Assembly: GCA_001442925.1 (NCBI GenBank)
Contig: LDXX01000002.1
Coordinates: 159,557-223,556 of the forward strand
Direction: 5' to 3'
Source: Candidatus Kryptonium thompsonii
GTDB taxonomy: Bacteria > Bacteroidota > Ignavibacteria > Kryptoniales > Kryptoniaceae
DNA: 64,000 bases
This document shows positions 53,451 to 62,299 of the stretch, one piece after another. Numbering within the stretch: position 1 is the stretch's first letter; every line of letters begins with the position of its first letter. A program made the translations under genes and the position numbers. Below the pieces are notes generated by a model. It had not been told where the DNA came from. It made no database searches and saw nothing but the letters and a program-made list of their open reading frames with translations.

Positions 53451-54881
53451 ATGGCAACAACAATATTGAAAAAGCCCAGCACTTTTTACGAGGTTTTTAC
53501 AAGAAAACCAGATGCGGATAAGATAAATACGCACTACTGCCCAGGCTGTGGTCATGGAAAACTACATAAGTTAATAGCTGAAGCAATTGAAGATTTGGGG
53601 ATTCAAGATAGAGTCATAATCATCAATCCAGTTGGTTGTTCAGTTTTTCTTTATTACTATTTTGATACTGGACATATACAAGTTGCTCATGGTAGGGCTC
53701 CAGCAGTTGCGACAGGCATCAAGCGTGTTCATCCACATAGCATAGTTATAAGTTATCAAGGTGATGGTGATCTTGCAGCGATCGGTGGGAATGAGATTTT
53801 ACACGCAGCAAATAGAGGGGAACATATAACTGTTTTCTTTGTCAATAATGCAATATACGGTATGACTGGTGGCCAGATGGCTCCAACTACGCTACCTGGT
53901 ATGAAGACAACTACAACGCCACGAGGTAGAGATATCCACAATGAAGGTTATCCGCTAAAAATGGCTGAATTGATAGCGACGCTTGAAGCTCCTGTTTACG
54001 TTGAGCGAGTGGCTTTAACTGATGCAAAAAATATGGCAAAAGCAAGAAAGGCAGTTAGAAAAGCGATTCAAATTCAAGTTGAGGGAAAGGGATTTGCTTT
54101 TGTTGAAGCACTTTCTGCCTGTCCAACTGGCTGGGGGATGAACCCGCCTGATGCGGAGAGATGGATAAATGAAGTTATGACAAAATATTTCCCACTCGGC
54201 GTTTTTAAAGACATTTCTGATAAAGTTGAGCCTGTAAAATTTGAAAGGAAAATTCTTACGCCCGAGGATATCAAAAAAGCAATTGGAATTGATGGTGGAG
54301 AAATTACACAGGTAAAGAAATATCAAAGAAATACTGTCGCTGAAAAGTACAAAAATCCGAAGATAAAAATAGCTGGCTTCGGTGGTCAAGGAATTCTTTT
54401 GCTTGGGTTAGTGTTAACTCAAGCTGGTATGCTTGAGGAGTATCATGTCTCCTGGCTTCCATCTTACGGACCTGAGATGAGAGGTGGAACAGCAAATTGT
54501 CATGTAAATATATCTGAGACCGAGATTGCTTCACCGCTTGTGTCAATTCCAACGGTGTTGATCGTCATGAATAGACCATCGCTTGAGAAATTTGAGAGAA
54601 CTGTTAAGCCTGGTGGGATTATATTTTATGATAACTCATTGATTGACATTGAACCATCAAGAAAAGATGTTGAAGTTGTCGCAGTGCCTGCCACGAAGAT
54701 TGCGGATGACCTTGGCTCGACTAAAGTTGCAAATATGGTGATGATAGGTGCTTACATTGGATACACTGGCATTCTAACCAAGGAAAGCGTCTTTGATGCT
54801 CTCGACATGATGGTTAAAAGAAAAGAATTTAACGAGTTAAATAGGAGAGCGGTTGAAGCTGGGATGAAGTTTGTTATGTGA
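53451..54881 (+). CDS. korB: 2-oxoacid:ferredoxin oxidoreductase, fused beta (TPP) and gamma subunits
   Basis: Encodes 476 residues. About 1-270 is the beta subunit: CPGCGHG (cluster ligands), NPVGCSVF, the TPP motif GDGDLAAIGG followed by FFVNNAIYGMTGG. About 300-476 is the gamma subunit: IAGFGGQGILLLG, SYGPEMRGGTANC, and NMVMIGAYIG. In many organisms these are separate genes (korB, korC); here a linker of about 50 residues joins them. The fusion would keep the two subunits in equal amounts. A strong bidirectional terminator follows. Confidence 0.9.
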   Translation: MATTILKKPSTFYEVFTRKPDADKINTHYCPGCGHGKLHKLIAEAIEDLGIQDRVIIINPVGCSVFLYYYFDTGHIQVAHGRAPAVATGIKRVHPHSIVISYQGDGDLAAIGGNEILHAANRGEHITVFFVNNAIYGMTGGQMAPTTLPGMKTTTTPRGRDIHNEGYPLKMAELIATLEAPVYVERVALTDAKNMAKARKAVRKAIQIQVEGKGFAFVEALSACPTGWGMNPPDAERWINEVMTKYFPLGVFKDISDKVEPVKFERKILTPEDIKKAIGIDGGEITQVKKYQRNTVAEKYKNPKIKIAGFGGQGILLLGLVLTQAGMLEEYHVSWLPSYGPEMRGGTANCHVNISETEIASPLVSIPTVLIVMNRPSLEKFERTVKPGGIIFYDNSLIDIEPSRKDVEVVAVPATKIADDLGSTKVANMVMIGAYIGYTGILTKESVFDALDMMVKRKEFNELNRRAVEAGMKFVM

Positions 54882-54896
54882 ATTTTTTAAATGCTC

Positions 54897-54926
54897 AAAA
54901 GGGGCTGAATAATTCAGCCCCTTTTT
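54897..54926. terminator. Bidirectional intrinsic terminator
   Basis: AAAA, a 9-10 bp stem GGGGCTGAAT/ATTCAGCCCC, then TTTTT. It serves the oxidoreductase operon from the left and the convergent GT9 gene from the right. Confidence 0.92.
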
Positions 54927-55963
54927 AATAATTTTACAACCTCGTTGAAAACCATATCAACTGTTAAAAGCTTCATACATTTCATGTAATTTTCGCCTTC
55001 CTTGTTGCAGAAATCAAGATGACATGGGTGACATTCAACATCAACTCTCAATGCTTTGTGTCCCTCGCTATTCGGATACGGAAACCATATATCTTCTTCC
55101 CCAGGTCCGAAAATTCCAATTGTTTTAGTTCCAACCGCAACAGAGATATGCATCGGACCACAGTCGTTCGATATGTAAAGATCAACCAGAGATAACACGC
55201 TGGCAAGTTGACGCAAATTTAAAGCATCAAGCACAAATATATTTTTTCTTGAAGTGAGGTTAAAAACTTCAATGGCAAGTTCCGTTTCATTTTCAGAATG
55301 AGTTATGATTACATTAGCGTTTAATTTTAAGGCAATTCTGTTAGCAAGTTCTGCGAAATTTTCTTTAAACCACATCTTTGCTGGCCATGTTGCTCCAGGA
55401 TGGATTCCAACTGTTTTTTTATTTAGATCAATGCCTTTGCTTTTCAAGTATTCCGTTGCCCAACTCTTTTCATTATGGCTTAAAAAAATTTCTGTTTTCA
55501 TATCTTCATATGACAATGGTTCACTAAATGTTATTCCAATTGGTTTCAAATAATCAAGGTGGAATTTGATCGCATTTTTTCTTTCTTCGCTTCTTGGAAT
55601 CGGATGTGTGTAAAGATATTTCCTCCATCCAAATTCCCCTCCAATCCTTGTCTTCGCACCACTTAAAAACGATAAAATTGCGCTTCTTGGATTCCCAAAT
55701 AGATCAATGACGAGGTCAAATTTTTTGGTTCTTAAAGTTTTGATAAAATTAAGTTGTTCTTTAAGGGTCCACGAAAAGTCAAGTGGGATCAATTCGTCCA
55801 AGTACGGGTTGTTTTCAAGTAGGGTGATGGCATTTTTATCCGCAAGATAGGCAATATATGAATTGGGAAATTTCTTTCTCACCGCTCTTATCACTGGAGT
55901 TGTGAGCACAATGTCCCCAATAAATCGAAGGCGTGTTATGAGAATTTTCTCAAAGGTACCCAT
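54914..55963 (-). CDS. Glycosyltransferase family 9 (heptosyltransferase-like)
   Basis: Encodes 349 residues. The N-terminus ILITRLRFIGDIVLTTPVIRA is the GT9 signature. VGIHPGATWPAKMW and SNDCGPMHISVAVGTKTIGIFGPG are the nucleotide-sugar binding motifs. Family members add heptose or similar sugars to the LPS core. That supports an LPS-type outer membrane, though the exact sugar is unknown. A terminal Cys cluster (VECHPCHLDFC) is an unusual feature shared with some thermophile homologues. The stop lies inside the terminator, so transcription ends at once. Confidence 0.9.
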   Translation of the reverse strand: MGTFEKILITRLRFIGDIVLTTPVIRAVRKKFPNSYIAYLADKNAITLLENNPYLDELIPLDFSWTLKEQLNFIKTLRTKKFDLVIDLFGNPRSAILSFLSGAKTRIGGEFGWRKYLYTHPIPRSEERKNAIKFHLDYLKPIGITFSEPLSYEDMKTEIFLSHNEKSWATEYLKSKGIDLNKKTVGIHPGATWPAKMWFKENFAELANRIALKLNANVIITHSENETELAIEVFNLTSRKNIFVLDALNLRQLASVLSLVDLYISNDCGPMHISVAVGTKTIGIFGPGEEDIWFPYPNSEGHKALRVDVECHPCHLDFCNKEGENYMKCMKLLTVDMVFNEVVKLLKRG

Positions 55964-56025
55964 TTTTGGGAATTTGAAATTTTTTTGACAAATTTAAACA
56001 GAAAAAACAATTTGAAAAAGAAAAA

Positions 56026-56457
56026 TTGCTTCGTGAACATTCAGCGGGTGCGGTAATTTATAGGGTAGAGGGTGGCGACTTCAAGTTTTTAATTTTAAAA
56101 TATGGGCTTGGGCACTGGGATTTTCCGAAGGGAAATGTTGAAAAGGGAGAATCTGAACTTGAGACAGTTAAAAGGGAAGTATTGGAGGAGACGGGGATCG
56201 ATAAAATTGAGATAATTGATGGTTTTAAGGAAAGAGTAGGATATTATTACAGGATGAAGGGAAATTTAATTTACAAGACTGTGAATTATTATCTTGCTCG
56301 AACTGATCAAAAGGAAGTTAAGCTATCTTATGAGCATGAAGATTATGCTTGGGTTACCGTTGATGAGGCGCTTAAATACATAAAACACAAAAATAGCATT
56401 GATGTTTTAAATAAAGCCTACCAATATTTAAAAAATAAAGGGGGTGAAACAGGGTGA
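56026..56457 (+). CDS. Nudix hydrolase (diadenosine tetraphosphatase-like)
   Basis: Encodes 143 residues from TTG 56026. The start LREHSAGAVIYR and LGHWDFPKGNVEKGE run into the Nudix box G-x5-E-x7-REVLEETGI, with all catalytic acids present. The WDFPKG motif favours an Ap4A or dinucleoside-polyphosphate hydrolase. The stop overlaps the start of a 43-codon gene in the form GTGA, so the two are translationally coupled. Confidence 0.88.
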   Translation: MLREHSAGAVIYRVEGGDFKFLILKYGLGHWDFPKGNVEKGESELETVKREVLEETGIDKIEIIDGFKERVGYYYRMKGNLIYKTVNYYLARTDQKEVKLSYEHEDYAWVTVDEALKYIKHKNSIDVLNKAYQYLKNKGGETG

Positions 56458-56585
56458 GAAAATTTGCTAATTTTTTACTTCTTGTTCTTCTTCCGATTGC
56501 CTTGGTTGCGGTTATAATCCTTTTGGTAAGGTTTTTAGCTGTTGATGAGAAACATCTTTTTGATGAGAGTGAAATTTTCTATTAA
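56454..56585 (+). CDS. 43-residue single-span membrane peptide
   Basis: A short frame from GTG 56454 to TAA 56585. It encodes a positive N-terminus (MRKFAN), one hydrophobic helix of about 22 residues (LLLVLLPIALVAVIILLV), and an acidic tail (DEKHLFDESEIFY). The GTG overlaps the Nudix stop (GTGA) and AAAGGGGGTG lies 8 bases upstream, so it is probably translated. Predicted inner-membrane, C-terminus outside or inside undetermined. Function unknown. Confidence 0.6.
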   Translation: MRKFANFLLLVLLPIALVAVIILLVRFLAVDEKHLFDESEIFY

Positions 56586-56620
56586 AAAATAAAAAGCCGG
56601 ACGCTTTAGATGCGCCCGGC
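56584..56620 (-). terminator. Intrinsic terminator of the propeller-repeat gene
   Basis: On the minus strand a GC-rich stem (GCCGGGCGC / GCGTCCGGC, one mismatch) with loop ATCTAAA is followed by TTTTTATTTTTT. It lies 10 bp after the stop of the minus-strand gene. Confidence 0.9.
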
Positions 56621-56629
56621 CTGTGAACC

Positions 56630-59401
56630 TTACTTTATCAGCATCATCTTCTTAACACTTGTGAACTTACCTGCTTCAAGGCGATAGAAGTAAACCCCAC
56701 TTGGATATCCGCTCATATTGACATCAACGCTATATCTGCCAGCGTTAAACTCCCCATCAATTAGTTTCATAACTTCTCTTCCAAGAATGTCGTAAATTGT
56801 GAGCTTAACATGTTCTTTCTGTGGTATTTCAAATTCTATCCTTGTCGTTGGATTAAATGGATTCGGGTAGTTTTGATGCAGTATATAATTTCTTGGGATT
56901 TCAACATAAGGAGTCTCTTCAACTGTAGTTGCGATATCTTCTGCATAAGGACGAACAATAAAGAATGGAATTGGGTAATAATTATTACCATCGTAGATTG
57001 TAGAAAAGCGACCTCCAATATAAACATGTCTGTGTTTGGGATTAACCTCAATAACATCTGAAGATGGGGTTGCCCCCAGTGCCCACCTTTGACTTATTCT
57101 TTTGCCTGTTCTTTTGCTCAGCGCTTCAACCCCTGAACCAGCAAGGTAAACAACTGAATCAGTTAAAGCAACTGAATTATAAAAAGAATACTGTAAGAAG
57201 GGTATATCGGGTTTCCACCCTGTTACTTTCCCATTGTATGTGTAAATTGAAGCAATTTTTTGTCTCGCTGAATCACCGGTGATGGTGAAAGGACCAGTGA
57301 TATAGATTACAGAGTCATCTATTGCTATATCTGCTACTGCGGTTGTGATTCTCCCATATTGATCATAACCAACTTGAAACGGACCTGTTTGCCAGTTGAG
57401 AAGTTTAACGCTGTCAAGTCGTGTTAAGAATGCAGCCATAAAGGTTCTCGGTATCGTATCAAGTGCTTTTGTAAACCATCCTGCAACAAATAATGTATCG
57501 CCTTTGATACCTATTGAGTTAACTCCTGCGGACAAGCCAGCCTTCCAGTCTAAGATTGCTCCAGTTCTTGGGTCTATAACCGCGAGACCTCCTTTTCCTT
57601 GAAGTCCCCAAAAACCGCCCGCAACATAAATTGCTTGTGGAGTTGGTATTATCTTTTTCACACCTGTATATCCTCCCCAGTAACTAAAGTGCGAACCCAA
57701 ACTCCATTTTTTCTTTATCTGACCCGTCTTTAAATCAAGAGCGACAAAGATTTCAGGAGAATAGTAAAGCGGATCTGCGTAATTATACCAACGCCCACCG
57801 ACCAATGCTATGCTCCCGCCAACATAAAGAACTGAGTCCATCACAGCAAGAGCAGATACGAATTTAACGGGTATATATGAGGTACCTTGTTGATTATTAA
57901 TTTCCATGACAAAATTGAACTCAGGTCCGACCCAATCTCTTATTACCTTTCCTGTCCTCGCATCAATTGCAGAAAGTGAGTTTCTTTGGAGCACTTGCCT
58001 TCCAAGTGAACCCATTATTCTTGTCCTGAGGTCAGCGGCAACGAGCAATTTACCATTCCATATGTGCAGTCCATAAACAGTTGCCCCTGCCATACTCCAA
58101 ACGCCTGGACCATCGGTATCGTTGAAAAGAACAGCACCTTTCCAATCCTTCACATTTCCATTAGTGGCGTCAAGAGCTATAACTCCGTATCTAAATATTG
58201 TGTCAGTGCCAGTTAGTACACATGTTAACAGGCTTCCTGCAACAAATATAGTATCCCCAGCAAATGCTAAGTCATTTATGTCACCGCCAGTGCTATATAT
58301 AATCGAGCCTCGAGCTGTGAACTCGTATCTAAAGCGTGTATTCACCTTCCAACTTGTTAATTGACCTGTTGAAAGATCAAAGCATGCTATATCTCTTCTT
58401 TCTTCCGAATTAATGTAGCTGAACGCCCCGCCTATATATAACTTTGAATTGTGTATTTTAATAAGCTTTACTGTTCCTGGCTCACCACTATTTGGACTAT
58501 ATACAGTTACACTTGGATTCCATTCTTTAATTTCGCCTGTTACTTTGTCAATCAGGGCAAGCGATAGTCTTCTATATGTTCCAACAGAATCAAATCTACC
58601 GCCGATATAAATGTCGTTGCCGTTAATAGCGATTGCGTAAACCAAACCTGCAGATGTTCCATATTTGACCATAGGATTCCATGGCAAAAGTTTTCCTGTC
58701 TTAAGATCAAGCGCTGCAATACCATATCTTGTTGAATCCCCAACCTTTTGAATTTTCCCGCCAATGTATAATACTGAATCTGAAACAGCTATCGCTTTGA
58801 TTCCACCATATTCTACAACTATTGAATCGGTTTTCCAAGGTAATACTTTACCAGTTTTTGCGTCAAGTGCAACAATATAAGTTCTTGTAGAATCCCCAAC
58901 CTTGGTGAAATTACCAACTGCAAAAAGTATGGAGTCAACTAAGATCATATTCTCGTAGTCGGTAAAGGCAGAGAGAGTGGGAGGGTTAAAATTAAGATCA
59001 ATGGTTCCGTCAGAATTTACATGCATAATTCCATTGAAAGATTTTACAAGACCATCTCTCAGCATGACTTTGAATTCATAACCACCGCATATATAAAAGC
59101 CACCTTTACCATCAGGGATAAACTTTTTTAGCCCATCTGATCCATAAAAATTAACTACTCTAAAAAAGTTCGTATCGACATCACCTGTTTTAAGGTCAAG
59201 CGCTCCAAATGGACCTATCGGTGGTCCCCAGAAATGAAAAGCTCCACCAACGAAAACGGTATCACCATGCGGAAGTATAGAGTATACAGGACCATTGGGG
59301 ACATCGGGATTATCGAAAAACTTAAAGATGAGGCTCTGTTGCGAGTAAGCAGTGATAAAGTTAAGCACCCAAAATATGGTTAAAAGAATTCTTCGCACCA
59401 T
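56630..59401 (-). CDS. T9SS-secreted propeller-repeat protein
   Basis: Encodes 923 residues from ATG 59401, which has AAAGGGAG about 9 bases upstream and starts a clean signal peptide (MVRRILLTIFWVLNFITAYS). An upstream ATG at 59449 lacks a ribosome site. The body is made of repeated units such as LYIGGKIQKVGDSTRYGIAA, followed by LDLKTGKLLPWNP. It is related to, but more diverged than, the repeats of the protein at 11885. A T9SS sorting domain closes it (NYPNPFNPTTRIEFEIP, LGREVMKLI, SGVYFYRLEAG). It is probably displayed on the surface; ligand unknown. A CRP-type site lies about 100 bp upstream of this start. Confidence 0.85.
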   Translation of the reverse strand: MVRRILLTIFWVLNFITAYSQQSLIFKFFDNPDVPNGPVYSILPHGDTVFVGGAFHFWGPPIGPFGALDLKTGDVDTNFFRVVNFYGSDGLKKFIPDGKGGFYICGGYEFKVMLRDGLVKSFNGIMHVNSDGTIDLNFNPPTLSAFTDYENMILVDSILFAVGNFTKVGDSTRTYIVALDAKTGKVLPWKTDSIVVEYGGIKAIAVSDSVLYIGGKIQKVGDSTRYGIAALDLKTGKLLPWNPMVKYGTSAGLVYAIAINGNDIYIGGRFDSVGTYRRLSLALIDKVTGEIKEWNPSVTVYSPNSGEPGTVKLIKIHNSKLYIGGAFSYINSEERRDIACFDLSTGQLTSWKVNTRFRYEFTARGSIIYSTGGDINDLAFAGDTIFVAGSLLTCVLTGTDTIFRYGVIALDATNGNVKDWKGAVLFNDTDGPGVWSMAGATVYGLHIWNGKLLVAADLRTRIMGSLGRQVLQRNSLSAIDARTGKVIRDWVGPEFNFVMEINNQQGTSYIPVKFVSALAVMDSVLYVGGSIALVGGRWYNYADPLYYSPEIFVALDLKTGQIKKKWSLGSHFSYWGGYTGVKKIIPTPQAIYVAGGFWGLQGKGGLAVIDPRTGAILDWKAGLSAGVNSIGIKGDTLFVAGWFTKALDTIPRTFMAAFLTRLDSVKLLNWQTGPFQVGYDQYGRITTAVADIAIDDSVIYITGPFTITGDSARQKIASIYTYNGKVTGWKPDIPFLQYSFYNSVALTDSVVYLAGSGVEALSKRTGKRISQRWALGATPSSDVIEVNPKHRHVYIGGRFSTIYDGNNYYPIPFFIVRPYAEDIATTVEETPYVEIPRNYILHQNYPNPFNPTTRIEFEIPQKEHVKLTIYDILGREVMKLIDGEFNAGRYSVDVNMSGYPSGVYFYRLEAGKFTSVKKMMLIK

Positions 59402-59499
59402 TTTTGAGTCTCCCTTTATTTTTTTAATCCAAAAACTTACTCGCTTCATCGCAGTTTATTCGATTTACATTAAGTTAAAAAATTTTTGAAAGGGAGCCG

Positions 59500-59515
59500 T
59501 GTGATTTATATCACA
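59500..59515. promoter_or_regulatory. CRP/FNR-type operator upstream of T9SS cargo gene
   Basis: TGTGA-TTTATA-TCACA is a perfect match to TGTGAnnnnnnTCACA. It lies between the minus-strand T9SS gene (start 59401) and the plus-strand Hpt gene (59616), so it could act on either. The 17 bases at 59501-59517 are the exact reverse complement of 9409-9425. Confidence 0.65.
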
Positions 59516-59615
59516 ATTATGGTTACTTTAAGCTTTGCTAACAAGGGGTGAACATACCTTTGAAAATTTGGCTTCATTTTTTTAAATTTTTTAAAAATAT
59601 AAATTTATTTACACA

Positions 59616-59915
59616 ATGGGCGACATTCCAGCAGATGAGTGGAAAAAGCTTATCAAATTTTTTATAGATACCGCAGAGGAAAAGGTAAATCAAATGAAAA
59701 AAGCACTTGAGACTAAGGACCTTAAGGTAATTCAATTATATGCCCATCAACTTAAAGGTTCTGGTGAAGCATTTGGTTTCCAGGAAATCACAGAGATCTC
59801 GGAACTGATAGAGCAAAAGTGTATTTTAGATTCTTGTTCAGATGATGAACTTTGCAAAATGATTCAAAAACTATCCGATACAATTGAAAAGTTTAAGTCA
59901 AGGTACATCAATTAA
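59616..59915 (+). CDS. Hpt-domain phosphotransfer protein
   Basis: Encodes 99 residues forming a single helical-bundle Hpt domain. The phosphoacceptor is His44 in YAHQLKGSGEAFGF, the usual Hpt motif. It would pass phosphate between a hybrid sensor kinase and a response regulator, neither of which is in the window. Its stop overlaps the next start (TAATG), so it is the first gene of the exopolysaccharide-like operon. Confidence 0.88.
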   Translation: MGDIPADEWKKLIKFFIDTAEEKVNQMKKALETKDLKVIQLYAHQLKGSGEAFGFQEITEISELIEQKCILDSCSDDELCKMIQKLSDTIEKFKSRYIN

Positions 59916-60694
59916 TGATTTTACTTCTGTTATTTTTCTTCATTTCGGAGCCATTTCTCATAGCGCAGGTAAAAGTTGAACATGTTGAAAGGTATGCTGT
60001 ATGTTATTCGAAGGTCGCACCTGATGAAGCGAAAGATTTTGAACTTTTGATCCTTGATCCCGACCATTACACAGCGGATGAGGTAGCGGAGCTTAAAAAA
60101 TCTGGCGCAATTTTAATAGCATATCTTAACATAGCAGAGCTCGAGTCTTATCGTGGTTATTCTATCCCTGAGTCTTTGATAATTGGTAAAAATCCAGATT
60201 GGGATGGTCATTTTTATGTTGATATAACATCAGATGTGTGGCAGAGTTTAATTTTTGGTCAAGTTATTCCGAAAATAATCTCAAAGAATTTTGATGGTTT
60301 TTTCATCGATATGATAGACATAGTTCAAACCTTCCCACACTTTTACGAGCGAGTTATCGATATGGTTAGATCGATAAAAATGCAAAATAAGGAGAAAATT
60401 TTGATTGCAAATAATGGTTGGGTTTTGATGGATACATTGAAAAACTATGTTGATGCTTTTTTGATTGAAGGGCTTTTCACAAGGTACAGTTTTAAAAGCA
60501 AAAGATATTTCGTCAGGTTTGAAAGGGAGTATGCGGATAAGGTTAAAATTTTAAAATCCTTTGGAAAGAAAATTTTTACGCTTGATTTTTTACCTGGGAG
60601 CGACAAAAGAAGAAATTTCATTAAAAATCTATCCAAGTATTACGGATTCATCCCCTATGTTTCAACGATAGAATTAAATAAGGTATACAAATGA
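59915..60694 (+). CDS. Exported GH114/PelA-hydrolase-like glycosidase
   Basis: Encodes 259 residues with a short signal peptide (1-18, FLIAQ). The TIM-barrel pattern of the endo-alpha-1,4-polygalactosaminidase group is visible: ELLILDPDHYT, AILIAYLNIAELE, NFDGFFIDMIDI with Asp132, and DAFLIEGLFTRY with Glu185. These two acids occupy the positions of the catalytic pair in this group. In Pel systems the related domain of PelA trims the exopolysaccharide. The two PelF-like glycosyltransferases downstream support the same role here. Coupled to the RsbW-like gene by ATGA. Confidence 0.82.
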   Translation: MILLLLFFFISEPFLIAQVKVEHVERYAVCYSKVAPDEAKDFELLILDPDHYTADEVAELKKSGAILIAYLNIAELESYRGYSIPESLIIGKNPDWDGHFYVDITSDVWQSLIFGQVIPKIISKNFDGFFIDMIDIVQTFPHFYERVIDMVRSIKMQNKEKILIANNGWVLMDTLKNYVDAFLIEGLFTRYSFKSKRYFVRFEREYADKVKILKSFGKKIFTLDFLPGSDKRRNFIKNLSKYYGFIPYVSTIELNKVYK

Positions 60695-61098
60695 TTTTAA
60701 AGCTAAGTGAAAAGCTAAGCATAGACAAAATTTCAGAATTAAGGATGCGCTTGAAAAATTTTTTGATTTCAAATGGACTTGAAAGCGAAACTGCCGACGA
60801 TATTGAGCTTGTGATAAGTGAGATGCTCACAAATATATACAAGCATTCTTATAAAGGAAATGAAGGCGATGTGGTAATAAATGCTAATATCGATGATGAA
60901 AAAGTTTACATCTCAATTAGGGATTTTGGCGAAAAGTTTGCGCCGGCGGAAATAAGTGAGCCTGATCCGGAAGTCCTTGCGGACCATGGCTATGGACTTT
61001 ATATCGCAAGCCAAATTATGGATAAAATTGAATATATCCTTTCTCATGAATCTGGGACTGAGGTAATTTTAACAAAATACTTAAAGAAAAATGGTTGA
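60691..61098 (+). CDS. RsbW-like HATPase (anti-sigma factor/serine kinase family)
   Basis: Encodes 135 residues with the GHKL ATPase fold. N-box EMLTNIYKHS (Glu44, Asn48), G1 box RDFGEKF (Asp78), and G2-like DHGYGLYIAS (about 98-106). RsbW-type proteins phosphorylate an anti-sigma-factor antagonist or hold a sigma factor. No RsbV partner or sigma gene is present, so the target is unknown. The gene overlaps both neighbours (4 and 8 bp), so it is probably tied to control of polysaccharide synthesis. Confidence 0.85.
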   Translation: MILKLSEKLSIDKISELRMRLKNFLISNGLESETADDIELVISEMLTNIYKHSYKGNEGDVVINANIDDEKVYISIRDFGEKFAPAEISEPDPEVLADHGYGLYIASQIMDKIEYILSHESGTEVILTKYLKKNG

Positions 61099-62293
61099 TG
61101 TTTGTTTAATTCTTGAGGGAACATATCCTTATGTCGTCGGAGGCGTTTCAAAGTGGACGCATGCCCTTGTAAAGAACTTAAGCGAAATTGAGTTTTCAAT
61201 TGTACATCTACATTCAGGTGAGGAAAGAAAAATTAAGTTTGAAGTTCCAGAAAATGTTAAATCGATCGTTGAAATAGATGTAAGAAATGGATTTGGGTTC
61301 AGGTTTGATTTCAGAGACTTGATTGATGTTGTGCCTGAGGCAAAGGTTTATCATAGTTTGTCGACGGGTTTTGCGGGGCTTTTGGGGTTACAGGTGAAGT
61401 CTGTGAAAAATAAACCTTTAGTTTTAACTGAACATGGTTTGTATTGGAAGGAAATTGAGTTTGGGGTTGACGAGGTTGAGTGCGGGTTTAAAATTTTTAA
61501 AAACCTAAGGGAAAAGGAAAAAGTTTGCGTGGAGAGGCGAAGATATTTGGAAATTTTTAAAGAAATTGCAAAAAAATGTTACTTGGGTGCGGATGTTGTA
61601 ACGACGGTATGTAGATATAATCTTGAACAGCAGTTAAGTTTGATTTCAAATGGGAAAAACTCCACAGACTTAAATTTAAAGTTCAGAGTGATTGAAAATT
61701 TCGTTGAGCCTGAATTTTTTGGAACCGTAGTTAGAAAAGTTAGAAGTGAGAAAGTTATTAGTTTCATCGGAAGGGTTGTCCCGATAAAGGATGTTAAAAC
61801 ATTCATAAGGGCGATGCCTTTAATTCTCGATGGGATTGGTGATGTTAAGTTTTTAATTGTTGGAGATTTGATGCAGGATCCCGAATATGTAGATGAATGT
61901 TTTGAACTTGTCAGAGAGCTTGGACTTGTTGGAAAGGTTAAATTCACTGGCGAAGCAAATGCCGTTGATTATCTCAAAATATCTGATGTTCTCGTTTTGC
62001 CAAGCGTCAGCGAAGGGCAACCATTTGTGGTTCTTGAGGCGATGGCTTCGGGTGTCCCAGTGGTTGCAACATGTGTCGGTGGGGTTCCTGAACTTATTGA
62101 TGAAAGTGGGTTTGAATGCGGGCTTTTATTTGATGTTGGGGATTATGTTAAGCTTGCGGAAAATGTCCTTAAAATTTTGAGTGATGAGAGTTTGAGCGAA
62201 AGGTTGGCTGAAAACGGGATTAAAAAAGCTCGAAGATTTACAGTTGAAAGGTTTATTAATGGCTATGCAGAAATTTATAGAAGATTTATATAG
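61091..62293 (+). CDS. GT4 glycosyltransferase, PelF-like
   Basis: Encodes 400 residues. The N-terminus VCLILEGTYPYVVGGVSKW is the PelF signature. The C-domain has FIGRVVPIKDVKTFIRAM, LPSVSEGQPFVVLEAMASG and VATCVGGVPELI, the GT-B nucleotide-sugar motifs with the EX7E-type acids. It is about 100 residues shorter than PelF of Pseudomonas, lacking part of the N-terminal insertion. It probably polymerises or starts an exopolysaccharide in the cytoplasm. It overlaps the RsbW-like gene by 8 bp and is followed 6 bp later by a second enzyme of the same kind. Confidence 0.85.
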   Translation: MVDVCLILEGTYPYVVGGVSKWTHALVKNLSEIEFSIVHLHSGEERKIKFEVPENVKSIVEIDVRNGFGFRFDFRDLIDVVPEAKVYHSLSTGFAGLLGLQVKSVKNKPLVLTEHGLYWKEIEFGVDEVECGFKIFKNLREKEKVCVERRRYLEIFKEIAKKCYLGADVVTTVCRYNLEQQLSLISNGKNSTDLNLKFRVIENFVEPEFFGTVVRKVRSEKVISFIGRVVPIKDVKTFIRAMPLILDGIGDVKFLIVGDLMQDPEYVDECFELVRELGLVGKVKFTGEANAVDYLKISDVLVLPSVSEGQPFVVLEAMASGVPVVATCVGGVPELIDESGFECGLLFDVGDYVKLAENVLKILSDESLSERLAENGIKKARRFTVERFINGYAEIYRRFI

Positions 62294-62299
62294 GGAAGA

